64,000 nt of DNA, from the NCBI RefSeq assembly GCF_949987535.1, contig NC_080073.1, positions 28,268,116-28,332,115 of the forward strand. Reading direction: 5' to 3'. Positions 44,941 through 57,235 of the stretch are shown here, piece by piece (the first letter of the stretch is position 1; the number at the start of each line of letters is the position of its first letter). Source of the stretch: Balaenoptera acutorostrata (lineage: Eukaryota > Chordata > Mammalia > Artiodactyla > Balaenopteridae). Both the position numbers and the translations under genes were made by a program. The notes beneath the pieces were generated by a model. The model was not told the origin of the DNA and did not search any database. It was given only the letters and a program-made list of their open reading frames with translations.

Positions 44941-46409
44941 TCTGTGTAAATAGAGAGATTGCGATCACTAAGGCCTCCACCAGTAGATATGGAAGCAACA
45001 AAGGAGAGAGTGACTGGAGGAAAGGAAAGGAACTCTGAAAGCTCTTCTAGGAGTACGAAGAGGTGGAAACCGAGGTGAGCCCAGAGGGATATTTTGACAT
45101 TTGATTCCCCCTAACTCAAGGGAAACCCAACCCCAGGCTCCTCAACACCCTAAGATCCAGCAGGTGTCTCCCCCCCTCAGCTTCCTTGGTTTAACGCCTG
45201 TAAACTCTTCCCCATGTCCTCCAGAACCCCCTGCCAGACACTGTTCAAACAACCTGAGGCTTTCAACCTCAGCAAGCTTCCTATTGTGAGGCCTGAAGCA
45301 CTGTTCAAACCAAGAACATGAGAAATAAAAGTAAGAAATTATTATAATTATGTATGTGCTTTACTTTAAAAAGGTCTATCCTGTCATATTATTGTAGATT
45401 CCTGAGTAAAACATTACAGAACTACAGAGTATACTTTAACATGAACTTTTTAAAGCTATTTCAAACTGAGTTTTGCAGTTTTAAATAGAAAACCAAAATA
45501 CAGAAAGTAAAATTCTGTAAGACTCCAAGGAGCCAGAGAATTCTAGGATACACTCTGGAAACCACCAGGACTGGGCAAGAATCCTGTTGTTTTAGAAGGA
45601 TATGAGAGCATCTCCATCTACACTATGAAAACATAGATGAGATTACTTTCAAAAGACTGAACGCGTAAGTTGCAATGAGATGATCACAAAACCCGTGTTC
45701 TCAGAGAACCACTTGGGGAAAAAGTCCTACAGAAAGAAAAAGGGGTTGGAGCAGAGATGAACGATGAAAAGAGTCCAGCGGTGAACACTTTATATCCTAC
45801 CACCGTTACCCCCTAGGTGCTCATGTCTTAAGGCAGGATCACAGAGCTAAGCAGTATTTTTTAGGGCCCTAAACATGGGTCTGGGCACAAAATAGGCAAG
45901 GAAAGGCTTGTTATCAAACGTGAGAACTATACGGTAACTGTGCTCTCCTTCCAATGAAAATAAGAAAAAGCTAAATCACAGCTGTCTCTAAAAAGAATCC
46001 ATACCTCAATCAACCAGCAGCTCTCCAGCTTCACTAGAAAAATTAATTCAAATATTTGATTAAGTCAGCAAAGTGGGAAAAAAGATGAAAACGAATGGAA
46101 TTTTGCATCTTAAATTCAAAAGTGTAAGATACACCTAAGGCAGACATACCTACAGCTTTTTCTAGAAACCAGAAATATAACTTATCTCTCTCCATTGTTC
46201 TGTCAGCATTCTCCTTCTCTACACATCCCACATCATACATTCTTCGGATATGTGGTTCTCCAAAGCGTAATACTCTGACCTGACACCTCGTTTAAAACTC
46301 AGGTTAAGTACTGCCCACAGGGAATGCTCATATTACAGGAAAAGACCTATTTATGTCTTACCAATGTCTGTTCACTAGAACAGCTCTTGATAAGCCTGCA
46401 CATTGCTAA
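44941..46409. other. Non-coding DNA, no recognised feature
   Basis: Open frames stay under 66 codons. I recognise no repeat family. Confidence 0.4.
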
Positions 46410-46482
46410 TGTTATATAAATATATATGTGTATATATATAATACAGGACACTCGTACAGTCTTCCTAGTAGAGCAAGTTAAG

Positions 46483-46520
<38 letters not shown>
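46410..46520. repeat. (TA)-rich run and (AC)n microsatellite
   Basis: A TATATA stretch at 46417-46441 is followed by about 18 AC units at 46484-46520. Confidence 0.95.
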
Positions 46521-46522
<2 letters not shown>

Positions 46523-48649
46523 TGTGATTCAGTTTTTAAACTGTTATCCCAGGTTCTGGGCTTATCTTATAATCGTTGTACAGCATGCCTGAAAGATAAT
46601 CCACCATGGCAGACTCTCGAGAAAGGTCAACATAATCCTCATGACAACTTTAGAACTGACCAGAATAAGAGAAAGTCGGACCTCTTGGAAAAGCACAGTG
46701 AACGACACGTAAAATGCCTCCTTTCTAAGGTTATTTTTAGAAAACGGCGGCGGGAGAGAGAGAAAAAGAATATCTAGTATTGTCTTTAAACATCTTAGAA
46801 AGAAGCCTGTTAACACAGATGGTTTTGTTAAAACTCTCTAAAATCAAGTCCCCAAATCGTCAGAAATATGTTCCCATCAACCAAAAATATAGCCTCAATT
46901 GTTATCGGTACTGTATTTGTTATCAAGTATTGCATAACAAATTACCTCAAAATTTAGTAGCTTGAAACACTAACATTTATTACATGGCAATTTCTGAGGG
47001 TCAGCCGATCTAGATAACCACAATCATAAAACAGGAGAAAATTATGTGGTTCCAATTTTAAATGATTATTTCTTAACCATACCTTCTAATTTTTTACTTT
47101 CAAAATTATGCCATCGAAGGACAAAAGAAAAGAACAGAGTGTGCTAGCAATACCAGAACCCCAGTCAGAACATTTGTTTCTATCATTTTAAATTAGGAAC
47201 CATAAACCCACCAAAATGAGTCTAATAATTCCAAGCCTCTTAACGCCAATTCTCAGTCATTTAAAAATTCAAATGTTTTACAGGTACTTCACCTTAGTCT
47301 AATTCTTTGAAAATGTTTAATTCGAACAACCAGTTCCCCAACCATGCAAGTAAACAAGTACTAGATGTGAAAACCAAATTTTGAAAATGGTAGGTACTGA
47401 TAAAATAAGCTATAAAATGTATTTGTCAATGTATTCAGTGGCAGTAGATATTGTGTGTTTTCTGGTCAACCAGGATCCGTGTCCCGCCTTCTGTTCAAAG
47501 CAGCTGGATTTCCTTTTGCATAACTCTGTTTTTCCCAGCTAGGTCTTCTCTTGATGGACCATTCAAGCAAGATATGCACCTTCCCCTACACCAGGCCTAT
47601 CGTGCAACCGAGAGACTTTTAGACACAAACAGTGCAAGTAAGTTTGGAGCTGATTCATCCCAGAATCTTACCCTTTTTAAGCTGGCTTTTTCAGCTTTCC
47701 CAGAATTTTCACCAGCTCCCCTATCTTTCTGCAACGAAATCCATCTTTCTTTAAGTTTAGCCAGAGTAGACTTCTGTTGTTTGCAACAATGACCGATAAC
47801 AGCAGCAGTTAATTTTGTATTATTTGTGGACTCGGTGGTGGCAGCAAAGAACAGATATGCACCAGCCAGGGCACTCTGCCATCAGCGAGCAGGCAGAAAG
47901 AGGGACAGGAGCTGTTAGCATTCCAAGAAGCCCACCTAACACGGCCCCGAGCTCGTAGATGCTGTCAGCTCCAAGAAACCTAGTAGCAGGCACCCATGGG
48001 CGCTTCCTTTATCAGACACATCACAGGGAAGCAAAACTGAGATCTACCTTTAAATGCATCCTGTTTCATACAAAGGCACGTTTTGCTTTGCCAAAGAGTC
48101 CTGAAAATTTGCTGAAAGATGGTGCTCTCGTTCTTGCAGTGTCTACTAAAATTTTACATGTGCCTCCCATAAACAATAGCACATGTGTACAAGGGGGCAG
48201 GGTAGACAGATGTTCAGTCAAGTAACTCTCTTAATGTCAATAAAACAGAAACAATCTAAACATCAAGTAATGGAGAAGCAAATAAACAACCACGAAGCAG
48301 AGCCGCAGGAAGAAAATATCTATGAAGCAGTTTAACACACGAAGCAAATATATATGGACTAATGTGGACAATATATGCAAGGCACAAATAGGGCAAAAAG
48401 TCAATTTTTAAAAGCATAATATTTATACACAGATACACACATACACAGAATCATACATATTATACCTTCTACATTTAAAAATAAAAGAACAAGGATATTA
48501 AATATTTCCCAAAGGGATATGAAAACACTCACATAACATATTAAAAGCAAAATACTAGTATTCACAAAACCACTGATAGCTTTTGAGGGGAAGGGGAAAA
48601 AGGGCCGGGGATTAGGGAACAAATTGAGGAATGTGGTTTGTACAAACCA
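46521..48649. other. AT-rich non-coding DNA, possible old LINE debris
   Basis: The part at 48250-48620 (caatctaaacatcaagtaat, ggaggagaag-like and ttttgaggggaaggggaaaa) hints at an old L1 or HAL1 3' region, without firm match. Nothing else was recognised. Confidence 0.35.
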
Positions 48650-48950
48650 TTTCCTTTTTTTTTTTTTTTTACCAGCAGTAAACTGTATTGCTTACAATAA
48701 TTAAAAATTAATCATAAAAATACAGTAGCCTGAAAAAGTTCAGTTCAGCTTAAGTCAATTCAGCTATTGGAACTTTGCAGAAACAGACCCAAAATATAAA
48801 AGGAGTTTCAACCACTATGGAAAGATTACTCCAGGCACAAAGACTGGAGTTAGCTAGATAAGCACGCCAATCCTTTTGAAGCTGCCATGGGTATACCCAC
48901 CATATGTTTTATGAAGAGTTTTGGCTACTATACCTTAACCAAAAAAAATT
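48650..48950 (-). other. Poly-T run followed by unique sequence; possible retroposed transcript
   Basis: An 18-base T run near 48654-48671 is followed by unique AT-rich sequence. Reversed, this would be an A-tail after a 3'UTR-like stretch. I could not find a matching TSD and do not recognise a parent gene, so it may be only a homopolymer. Confidence 0.3.
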
Positions 48951-49689
48951 GAATGTCTAAGTACAGTCATTTTTGCTTACTATGTAAACTTCCCTAAAAC
49001 ATTCACGGTCTCCTATTCCATCAAGTTCATCCATTCTCTTCCATAACAATAAGCAGTCCCTGGGCTTTAGGTAGTCACAGCAAATCACGTCCTCAGCAGT
49101 TATGCTACGGTATCCTGTTCTATTTCAAATCCGTTTTCCAGGGAAAGCTTTCAAATAGTTTAAATCATACAGTGCTCTTTTTCCTCAACTACCCCTATCT
49201 CTTCACTGCATTTCCAGTTTATAAAATAAAGCCCTGTAAAAGTGTTCATGAATTTCCCATGCAGCAGGTTCCAATACTTTATTCAGGTAAGAAATGTGTA
49301 AATCAAACCATCCACCATTACGCTGATTTGAAAGGACTAATTGTGGCAGTGGTTTTCTAAAGAATGTTATCTATTTCCATCCTGTACAAATTTAGGAGAA
49401 ACTGTGGTTTCCTGTTCCAGGGTGTTGTCCAAAAACCACTCTACAGAAGTCTGCAAAAATAATCCTTGGCGTTTTGTTTCAAGAGGAATACTTGGAGTGT
49501 TTCCCACTGAGAAAGGAAATGGGCTTGTCCTGACTGCAAAAGGCCCCATGTACGCCAAAGACTGCGAGAACAAACATCATTTTGGTTTTAACCACGTTTA
49601 ATGAAATTGTTCTTTCACAAGCTCTCTGGGAGGGGGGGTGTGCTGTGACATCAGATAAGCTCAGGCTGATCGGAAGCCAAGTGGATCTG

Positions 49690-49845
49690 TTCTGAGACTT
49701 CCCTAAACCTCAGTTTCCTCATCTCTGTTACAAAATGGGTATTACACCTGCCTCTTTAGAAGATTTATTGTTAAGGATTAAAATGAATGCCTTGAGCTGA
49801 GCAGAATGCCTGGCGCACAGTAGGCCACAATAATCGTTGTATATA
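49690..49845 (+). repeat. MIR SINE, ancient
   Basis: aacctcagtttcctcatctc, acaaaatgggtattacacct, ttgttaaggattaaaatgaa and gcctggcgcacagtaggcca are the 3' half of forward MIR. Confidence 0.85.
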
Positions 49846-51044
49846 ACACATACAAACACATACGTACACACATTTTTTCATAAACAAGAGTACTAGAATG
49901 AGTATAAAACAACCCAAGAAACAGTATACTGAGTATTTAGGAAAGGGTAGTCCTTTCTGTTCCGTATTCATGATAGCAATGACTTCAGCTTAACAAAACG
50001 CTTAATGAGTAAAAGTAGTCTGAAATAACAATTCTAATAAGAAAAGGTAAAATAACTTTTCAAGATATTAGTCGCTATAAAAGGTCTCTTAAAGATACAC
50101 TGAAGTATAACCCTACTTTCAAAAGAACATCCTTAACCTGAAAAGGTAAAAAATGCAAACAGTCCTCAGCATCTTCCCTTTAATTTTGACTCAATGAAGG
50201 CCAAGTTTGCAAACAGAGGCATTTCAGAGCTGGGAGGCCAGATACACAAACTGTTTTCTCTTGACCAACGACCTTCAGCGCCTTCCTAGAATCCGAGGTA
50301 TAACCTCTTGAAACGAGGGCAGAGACTGCAGAAAGGATGGCGACTTCGCCCCATCAGAGGTCACAACCACTGCCAGCAAACTAATCCCCTCCAGGAGGAA
50401 GGGCAGACTCCCCAGGAAGGTTTTCACCTCTACTCCAAGGAGGCTTTTTGCTGCCAGCCCTGTGCCCCAGACAGGTTCTCAGGTATCCACTCTCCAGGCA
50501 AAGGAAAGGGTTCATGAGAATTTCACAGCACGTCTTCAGCCGTGGCTGGGAACGAGGAAGGGCTCTGGGACCCTTCCACATGATGAAGCAGTTATAAAAC
50601 TAGAGCAGCGAACCCTCATCTGCCCCGTCTACTTACAGCTCATGGGGTAGGGGACGCAAGGAGTCTTGCAAACCCTTTTCTACAATCTGAAGAAGAAAAC
50701 AAGGGGGGAAAGCAGAGCTGGATACAAAGGGAAGCTCTATATATAGAATGTAATGATGCAAGAGTTTAACCAAGGAAGCAGAATCAGAAATTCATCCTGC
50801 ACAGAAGACAAGACTGTCTTGGCCGTTTTCTCCATCTCCTCCAGAACAGGAAGTCTCCCTGAATACTTGGCTGTCTGACCAGCACAGTTTGAAGCAGAGT
50901 TGTTTTTTTTTTGTTTTTTTTTTTTAACTTTTAAATCACTTATGTGATTTTGCCCTGGATTTCAGGACAAAGAACATACTTCATATAACTCATTCAACCT
51001 TTTGTATGTTTTTTTTAGCTTAAGCTATCAGCAGCCTGGAATCT
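49846..51044. other. Non-coding DNA, no recognised feature
   Basis: Three overlapping short frames at 50308-50650 on both strands have no domain. T-rich runs lie at 50903-50925. Confidence 0.4.
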
Positions 51045-51172
51045 CCTGAAGAGTACTATCCAGCAGAACTTTCTGTAATGAGAGCAATGTTCAGTATCTT
51101 CACCCTCCAGTATAGTAGCCACTAGCCACATGTGGCTACTTAGTCCTTTGAAACATGGCTAGCGAGAGGAGT
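51045..51172 (+). repeat. Ancient hAT-type MITE fragment
   Basis: ctatccagcagaactttctg and gtagccactagccacatgtg followed by gctact match a common MITE (ctgtccaatagaactttctg..., tagccactagccacatgtgg). It is truncated at the 3' side. Confidence 0.65.
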
Positions 51173-51177
51173 ATATT

Positions 51178-51625
51178 CATTTGTGCTTTGCTAGGGCTGA
51201 GTAACAAAGTATCATAAAGTAGGTGGCTTAAAAAATATATTGTCTCATGATCCTGGAAGCTAGAAGTCCAAAATCAAGGTGTGAACAGGGTTGATTCCTT
51301 GTGAGGGCCGTGAGGAGAATCTGTCTCATGCCTCTCTCCTAGTTTCTGGTGGTTTGTAGGTAATCTTTGGCATTCGTTGACCTATAGAAGCAGCACCCTA
51401 ATCTCTGCCTTCCAGTTCACATGGCATTCTCCTTGTGTGTGTATCTGCAACCAAATTCCCCCTTTTTATAAGGAAGCTAGTCATACTGGATTAGGGGCTC
51501 ATCCTATTCCAGTATAATCTCCTCTTAACTAACTATTCCTGCAATGACTCTACTTCCAAATAACTCTATTTCTGAGGTGCTGGGGGTTAGGGCCCCAACA
51601 TATAAATTAGCAGAGAATGCAATTC
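51178..51625 (+). repeat. MLT1-type LTR of the ERVL-MaLR class, solo
   Basis: cttaaaaaatatattgtctc, ctggaagctagaagtccaaa, aatcaaggtgtgaacagggt, ttctggtggtttgtagg and tttttataaggaagctagtc follow the MLT1 LTR from start to end. There is no internal region beside it, so it is a non-coding relic. Confidence 0.85.
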
Positions 51626-51647
51626 AAACCAAAAGCCTGAGTATCTT

Positions 51648-52255
51648 TTTTTTTTTTACACTTTTATTGGAATATAGTTGATTTACAATGTTGTGTTACT
51701 TTCTGCTGCAAAGTGAATCAGTTATACATAAACATATATCAACTCTTTTTTTAGATTCTTTCCCCATATAAGTCATTACAGAGTACTGAGTAGAGTTCCC
51801 TGTGCTATACAGTAGGTCCTCATTAGTTATCTATTTTATATATAGTGGTGTGTATATGTCAATCCCAATCTCCCAATTTATCCCTTCCCCCTGCTTACCC
51901 CCTGGTAACCCCAAGTTTGTTTTCTACAACTGTAACTCTATTTCTGTTTTGTAGATAAGTTCATTTGTACCCTTTTTTAAGATTCCACATATAAGCGATA
52001 TCATATGGTATTTTTCTCTCTCTGACTTATTTCACTCAGTATGAGAATCTCTAGGTCCATCCATGTTGCTGCAAACGGAATTATTTCATTCTTTTTTACG
52101 GCCAAGTAATATTCCACTGTATATATGTACCACATCTTCTTTACCACTCCTTTGTCGATGGACATTTAGATTGCTTCCGTGTCTTGGCTATTGTAAATAG
52201 CGCCACAGTGAACATTGGGGTGCATGTACCTTTTCGAATTATGGTTTTCAGAGGA
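51648..52255 (-). mobile_element. 5'-truncated L1 3' end, reverse orientation
   Basis: Starts with a T run (51648-51658) and then reads the reversed L1 3'UTR (cttttattggaatatagttg, gttagttatctattttatat) and ORF2 C-terminal part (ctccatccatgttgctgcaa-like, ccaagtaatattccactgta, gtcgatggacatttagattg, tggctattgtaaatagcgcc). It stops within ORF2 near 52249. No clear TSD. It is older than the 8.6-kb copy. Confidence 0.9.
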
Positions 52256-52369
52256 TCTTACTTTTTATTTTGTTTCATTCTTATTAGTTTACATTTCAAA
52301 GGCCACTGCTACTGTACTGGACAGCAGAGACCTAAAATATTCTCTCTTTCACTGTATTCATTCATCAAT

Positions 52370-52565
52370 GTCTTACCGTATTCCAGGCACCGCGTGAAGC
52401 TCTATGCACGGGAAGCACCGTCACCACCAGTGACCGAAGGAGGAAGTCTAAGTTCAGAGAGGGTAAGAACTTGTACTTTGTTCAAGGTCAAAGAGCCTGC
52501 AAATCAGGACTTGACTCAGCATGTGGGGTTTTCTTACTCCAAAGCCTATGCCTTGAGCTGATCCA
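52370..52565 (-). repeat. MIR SINE, ancient, reverse orientation
   Basis: tattccaggcaccgcgtgaa, aagttcagagagggtaagaa, gttcaaggtcaaagagcctg and caaatcaggacttgactcag fit reverse MIR. Confidence 0.7.
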
Positions 52566-52794
52566 GCAGCTGCTTCCATTACAATTTAACTTCTGAAACT
52601 GCCCTGGGACATGCAACAGTCACACGGATGATTACATACCTAGCTGCCTCTTATGGGAAGACAAGTCATCACTCAGATATTAATTGCTATTTTAAGGATT
52701 AATTACTTACTTTCATAGCTTTGGGGCTTAGCAATGTGACAATAATTATCTCTTAAACAGTACGTGTATAAATAATAAAATATAGCAATTCAAA

Positions 52795-53020
52795 ATTTTA
52801 CAGCATTTATCAGATGTTAGGCACTGAAGTAAGTGCTGTATACAGACATCCTTCAATTTTGACATTAACTTCTATTATTATCCCTACTTAATAGATGAGC
52901 AAACTGAGGCTTTCAAAGGTCAAGCAATTTGCTTCAGGTTACAGAGAAAATGACTGGTCCCAGCCAACATCTGCTAGGATTCCAAAACCCTCTCCCTGAA
53001 CCACTCTGCCATATGATTTC
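52795..53020 (-). repeat. MIR SINE, ancient, reverse orientation
   Basis: agcatttatcagatgttagg, cactgaagtaagtgctgtat, ttattatccctacttaatag, atgagcaaactgaggctttc and gaaccactctgccatatg match near full length. Confidence 0.85.
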
Positions 53021-53034
53021 ATACAACTTACTAA

Positions 53035-53117
53035 TACTGGGTTGTCCCAAAAATTCATTTGGGTTTTTCCATAGATGTTAGAGAAAAACCCAAATGAACT
53101 TTTTGGCCAACCCAATA
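53035..53117. mobile_element. 79-bp mariner-type inverted-repeat MITE
   Basis: The body 53037-53115 is a near-perfect palindrome. The left arm ctgggttgtcccaaaaattc extends into atttgggtttttcc, and the right arm reads gaaaaacccaaat then gaactttttggccaacccaa. The loop is about 12 bases. TA dinucleotides flank it at 53035-53036 and 53116-53117, the mariner target duplication. It matches the short mariner MITEs of cetartiodactyls. It encodes nothing. Confidence 0.93.
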
Positions 53118-53864
53118 CATATGCTTACATACCAATAAAAATAATGGAAAAGACTACATTATATGACATGCAGTTTTTCATAGCTTCCAAAGGGGTTCGC
53201 CTTGCAAAGAGCCCCTGCCATTTAACACAGAGAACCAAAATACTTTCTTTTCTAAACTTCTACAATATACACCCTTACGCCAAGTGTGTTCCTTGAAGAT
53301 ATTTCTGGTGAGAAAGGCTTAGCTCAAGTAATGGTTTTTCCATGAAACTTTAAGGATGAAGCATGCGATTCAAAAAAAATGACATCATGGCTTTTCAAGG
53401 GGAAAATTGAACTGTTATTTCAAGTCTCCAGATAATAAGATCAATAGACAATTTCCCAGTGGAGGCATTTGCCTCCGACTGACTAAAGCAACAGTCTCCG
53501 CAGTCTGCCTCAAGAGGCCACCTCACAGTTTAATCGTCCTCACTGTTAGGTTATTTTGTCCGCATCTACAGTCTAAAATTCCTTGTTAAATTTCAACATG
53601 GTAACCACAAGTTGCTCTCCCAAATAATCGCCTCTCTCAGTGCTACACATCCACAAAAAACCCTTGATTGGAAACCATTCATGAGTCCCTACAAGTTACC
53701 TACAAATGTGCCTTTCAAATCACTAATACGTTGAAAAAACAAAAGAATAATATGAAACAACCTCCACCCACAAGATGCTTAAGACAGGCTACTGGGGAAG
53801 GTGTGACAAACCTAAAAGAAAGAGAATGACAAAATGAATGAATGAATTTTCCCTTTAATCACAA

Positions 53865-53985
53865 TCATGTAAGAAATGGATACTGGGCACCTACTATGTG
53901 ATAGGCATTGTAATAAAATTAGGAACAAAGAAACAAACAAGTCAGATATAGCCTTACCCTAGTTTATACAGACTTAAACACTTTC
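53865..53985 (+). repeat. Possible L2/CR1-type fragment
   Basis: gggcacctactatgtgatag, gcattgtaataaaattagga and tagccttaccctagtttata resemble the common gagcacctactatgtgccagg segment. Weak match. Confidence 0.4.
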
Positions 53986-54075
53986 AGTATTGTAATATTT
54001 AATGTAGTTATTCCCAAACTATCAAGGTATTTAACATCCTTTTTAAGTTATATGATGATACGAGTTCCAGAAACT

Positions 54076-54200
54076 AGAGTGCCAGATTTAGCAAAAAAAA
54101 TACACAGGACCAGTTAAATTTGAACTTCTGATAAATGACAAACAATTTTTTATTCTTCTATGAAGTATGTCCTATGTTGGATCTGGCAAACCTAACACAT
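54076..54200 (+). repeat. Half of an ancient palindromic MITE
   Basis: gtgccagatttagcaaaaaa, caggaccagttaaatttgaa, cttctgataaatgacaaaca and gaagtatgtcctatgttgga match one arm of a common palindromic DNA element of mammals. The second arm is mostly gone (atctggcaaacctaac remains). Confidence 0.65.
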
Positions 54201-55408
54201 CATTTAGCCAATATTAAGTTGCAAAACAAATATGAAATACAGACTTTTGTAACAGCTCTAAGAGTTAAGAACTTCAGGCAAAACACCACACAACAATCCT
54301 ATTTTAAATGTGGAACCATAGAACAAGGGAACCTGGGTCACCATACAATTCAATGACAGTTGTGAATGGAACCCCCGGGGTGAACCAAAAATGGAAGGTT
54401 TAACTAAAGTTTTGTTTAAGGGATTGCTGTTTCTAAATTTATTTGATAAATATGTTGCAGGAAACAATGCAGTGTTGAACAGTACAAGAGATAAATAAGC
54501 CTGTCTTTGAGCATGCTGTCACACCCTATACCACATTTAATCCAAAAAAGTCGAGGTTAGCAACATGCCCCTCCAAACATCCATCAATTCTATGTGCATC
54601 CATCACTCGGCAGCAGTAAAATATCTTACTGTTTCTAGAGGGAAGGCCACACGTGTCAAAGGTGCTGGATTCATTGCAATACATACATGCATATAAACAC
54701 ACGAACACATTTGTACATTCTCTCGCCCGCCTGGTGAGCAGCATTCCTCGGCGCAAGTCTTCAGTCTTGACTAGTCAGTACCAGAAATGTCCTCAAGGGA
54801 CGATGGTCCAAATCTACCTTCGCTGTACGTGTCACTTTTATTCCAGGGCCAGAGAGGCAATATTGTGAGGGTCGTCATTAAAGCAATCCAATTTATATTT
54901 AATGTGTGCAGGGCACTGACTTATATGCTGCAGAGACATCCACTGCTACAACAAACCGGGTTTCCTTTTCTTCCTGCTGACCCCAAATATAGTGAATTTC
55001 CCAAACACTCTCATTATACCGCAGGAGGAGACAAAAGAAAGCACGTAGGTCAACGGCATTTGGCAGATGTGATGTGAACCACTTCTAGGCCTCACCCATA
55101 AAATGCTCCCAAGCTAGATGGGATGCAGAGCTACAAGAAGGGAGGAGCCTGGGTCTGTTAATGACAACCAGAACTTGAATGAGTTAAAAACAAATTTTAT
55201 TCTATGGAATGAATGAGGTTTGAGATCCTGTTAGAGCCACCAGCATTATTAATATATGCCCAAGCCTTTGCAATGCAACTGGAAATCCAAATTATACTTA
55301 ATGAAAGGAAATTTAAGGAAACCTTTCTTACAACTCTGTCACTCCAGCATGATTTATAACACTTCCCTATTTTAAAGAAAGTCTGTTTTATATCAGTTTC
55401 ATGTTCAG
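54201..55408. other. Non-coding DNA, no recognised feature
   Basis: No repeat or gene was recognised. The frames at 54526-54756 (minus) and 54787-55077 (plus) lack domains. Confidence 0.4.
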
Positions 55409-55652
55409 TCGTTCTGCAAAGGGACTTCCCTGGTGGCGCAGTGATTAAGACTCCACGCTCCCAGTGCAGGGGGCCCGGGTTCTATCCCTAGTCAGGGAAC
55501 TAAATCCCACATGCATGCCGCAACCAAGAGTTCACATGCCACAACTAATGAGCCAGTGAGCCGCAACTAAGGAACCCACCTACTGCAACTAAGACCCGGT
55601 ACAACCAAATACATAAATAAATAAATATTTCTTAAAAAATCATTCTGCAAAG
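55409..55652 (+). mobile_element. CHR-type SINE with TSDs
   Basis: Starts gggacttccctggtggcgca with an A box (tggcgcagtga, last base changed) and a B box (ggttctatccc). The middle has ccgcaaccaagagttc and ccgcaactaagg words, and the tail is ataaataaataaat. Flanking repeats tcgttctgcaaag (55409-55421) and tcattctgcaaag (55640-55652) differ at one base. Confidence 0.94.
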
Positions 55653-56539
55653 AAAACCCAGTTTTGCTGCATATGTCAATTAAAAGACTCCAATTCCTTC
55701 ATTACCACCGATATTTGGAAATGGCTAAGTTAAGTCTACAGTTCATCTGCAACAAAAATCGCCAGAAAGAATTTGAAAGAAGAAAAATAAGTATCAAGGG
55801 TTCGCATTTTAAGAAAAAATATAGTCTACATTTGGTACTGACAAAACAATAGATACATTAACAGATCAACAAAATATATATGCAGGGCCTAGAAACAGCC
55901 CCATATACAAATGGAAACTGAGAGAAATATAAATGAATATAAGATAGTATTTACCTTTGGGAAGTATTTTGAGACAACTCAACCGTAGGGAAAATTAATT
56001 GATGTGTTTTGGTGAAGAGGCTAAACTGCTGATTGGGTTTGTATGTAAGATATTTTAATAACTTTGGCAGTTCCCAAATTCTTCAGTCCTCGCCAAATCT
56101 ACGAGATCTACCCCTGAGGCAATTTTCCTCTCTTTTTTATTACCAAACAAAAATATTTATTTTATCGGCAGGATTCCATTGACTAGAAAAGATTTTTCCT
56201 TTACAACTTTAAAGTCGTAGCTCAAATCCTTCTCTAACAGAGCTAAAGTGAAATACATTATTAGTTGATGCTAACACCTGATACCTGAGGTACTCAAGCA
56301 GAAAATCCCCTGAAAACTGAATGTTTCTTTTAAAAAAAATAAAGTTCCCCAAGTTATGAATTCCAGGCACCTGAAATGCTGCAAAATTCACGCAAAGTAC
56401 AGTAACATTGCAGTTTATGTTCATGTTGTGGATAGTTTAGGAAATTCATATTTTACAGCTACTCAGAGGAACATCTTTCCAAACCCTCCTTTCAGGCATA
56501 AATTCAAAGAGGAAAGTGGCAAGTCTAACTACCTCTCAT
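55653..56539. other. AT-rich non-coding DNA, no recognised feature
   Basis: No repeat or gene was recognised. Confidence 0.4.
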
Positions 56540-57235
56540 TTTCATTTGATATCAACTTAATTAAGGTACAATTTACATAAAATAAAATTCACTCATTTTA
56601 AGTGTACAATTTGATTATTTAATAAAATAATGCAACTATATAACCAGCACCACAATCAAGATACGGAACATTTCCACAACCCAACATGTTCTCTCATGCC
56701 CAGTGTGGTCAATTTTCTCCCTGGTGCCTACAGACTATGCAAATGATTTCCATTATAGTTGTATTTTCTCTAGAATTTTGTAAAAGGGGAATCACGAAGT
56801 ACATCATCTTTCATGTCTGCCTTCTTTTGCTCAACAATGTTTCTGAGATTCATCCATGCTGTTGTGTGTGTCTGTAGTACTTTCCTTTGTACTGCTGAGT
56901 TGAATTTCCCTGTATGGATATACCACAAAGTTTATACTCACCAGTTGATGGACATTTGAATTGTTTCCAGTTTTTACCAATTACAAACACTCTCAGCCAA
57001 GTTTTTTGTTGACCTTATTGCTTTAACTACTGTACCTTTACAGAAAGTCTTGAAATCATGTAGTTTGAGTCCTCTAAGTCTTCTTCATTTTCAAATTTGT
57101 TTTGGCTATTCTAGGTTCTGTGAATTTCCAATGAATTTTAGAGTCAACTGCCAATTTCTATAAAAAGGCATGGTGGTATTTTCACTGGGTTTGCCTAGAA
57201 TCTATACATTTATTTCTAGCTTTAATTTTAAGAAA
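56540..57235 (-). repeat. Ancient L1M fragment(s), reverse orientation
   Basis: ttaattaaggtacaatttac followed by ataaaataaaattcactc, caccacaatcaagatacgga, ttctgagattcatccatgct, ccagttgatggacatttgaa and ctgccaatttctataaaaag are reversed old L1 3'UTR and ORF2 pieces, probably more than one segment. Confidence 0.7.

Noticed and set aside
51630..52275. TSD for the reverse L1 at 51.6 kb
   Set aside because: gagtatctttt against gaggatcttac is too weak to call because the T run inflates the match.
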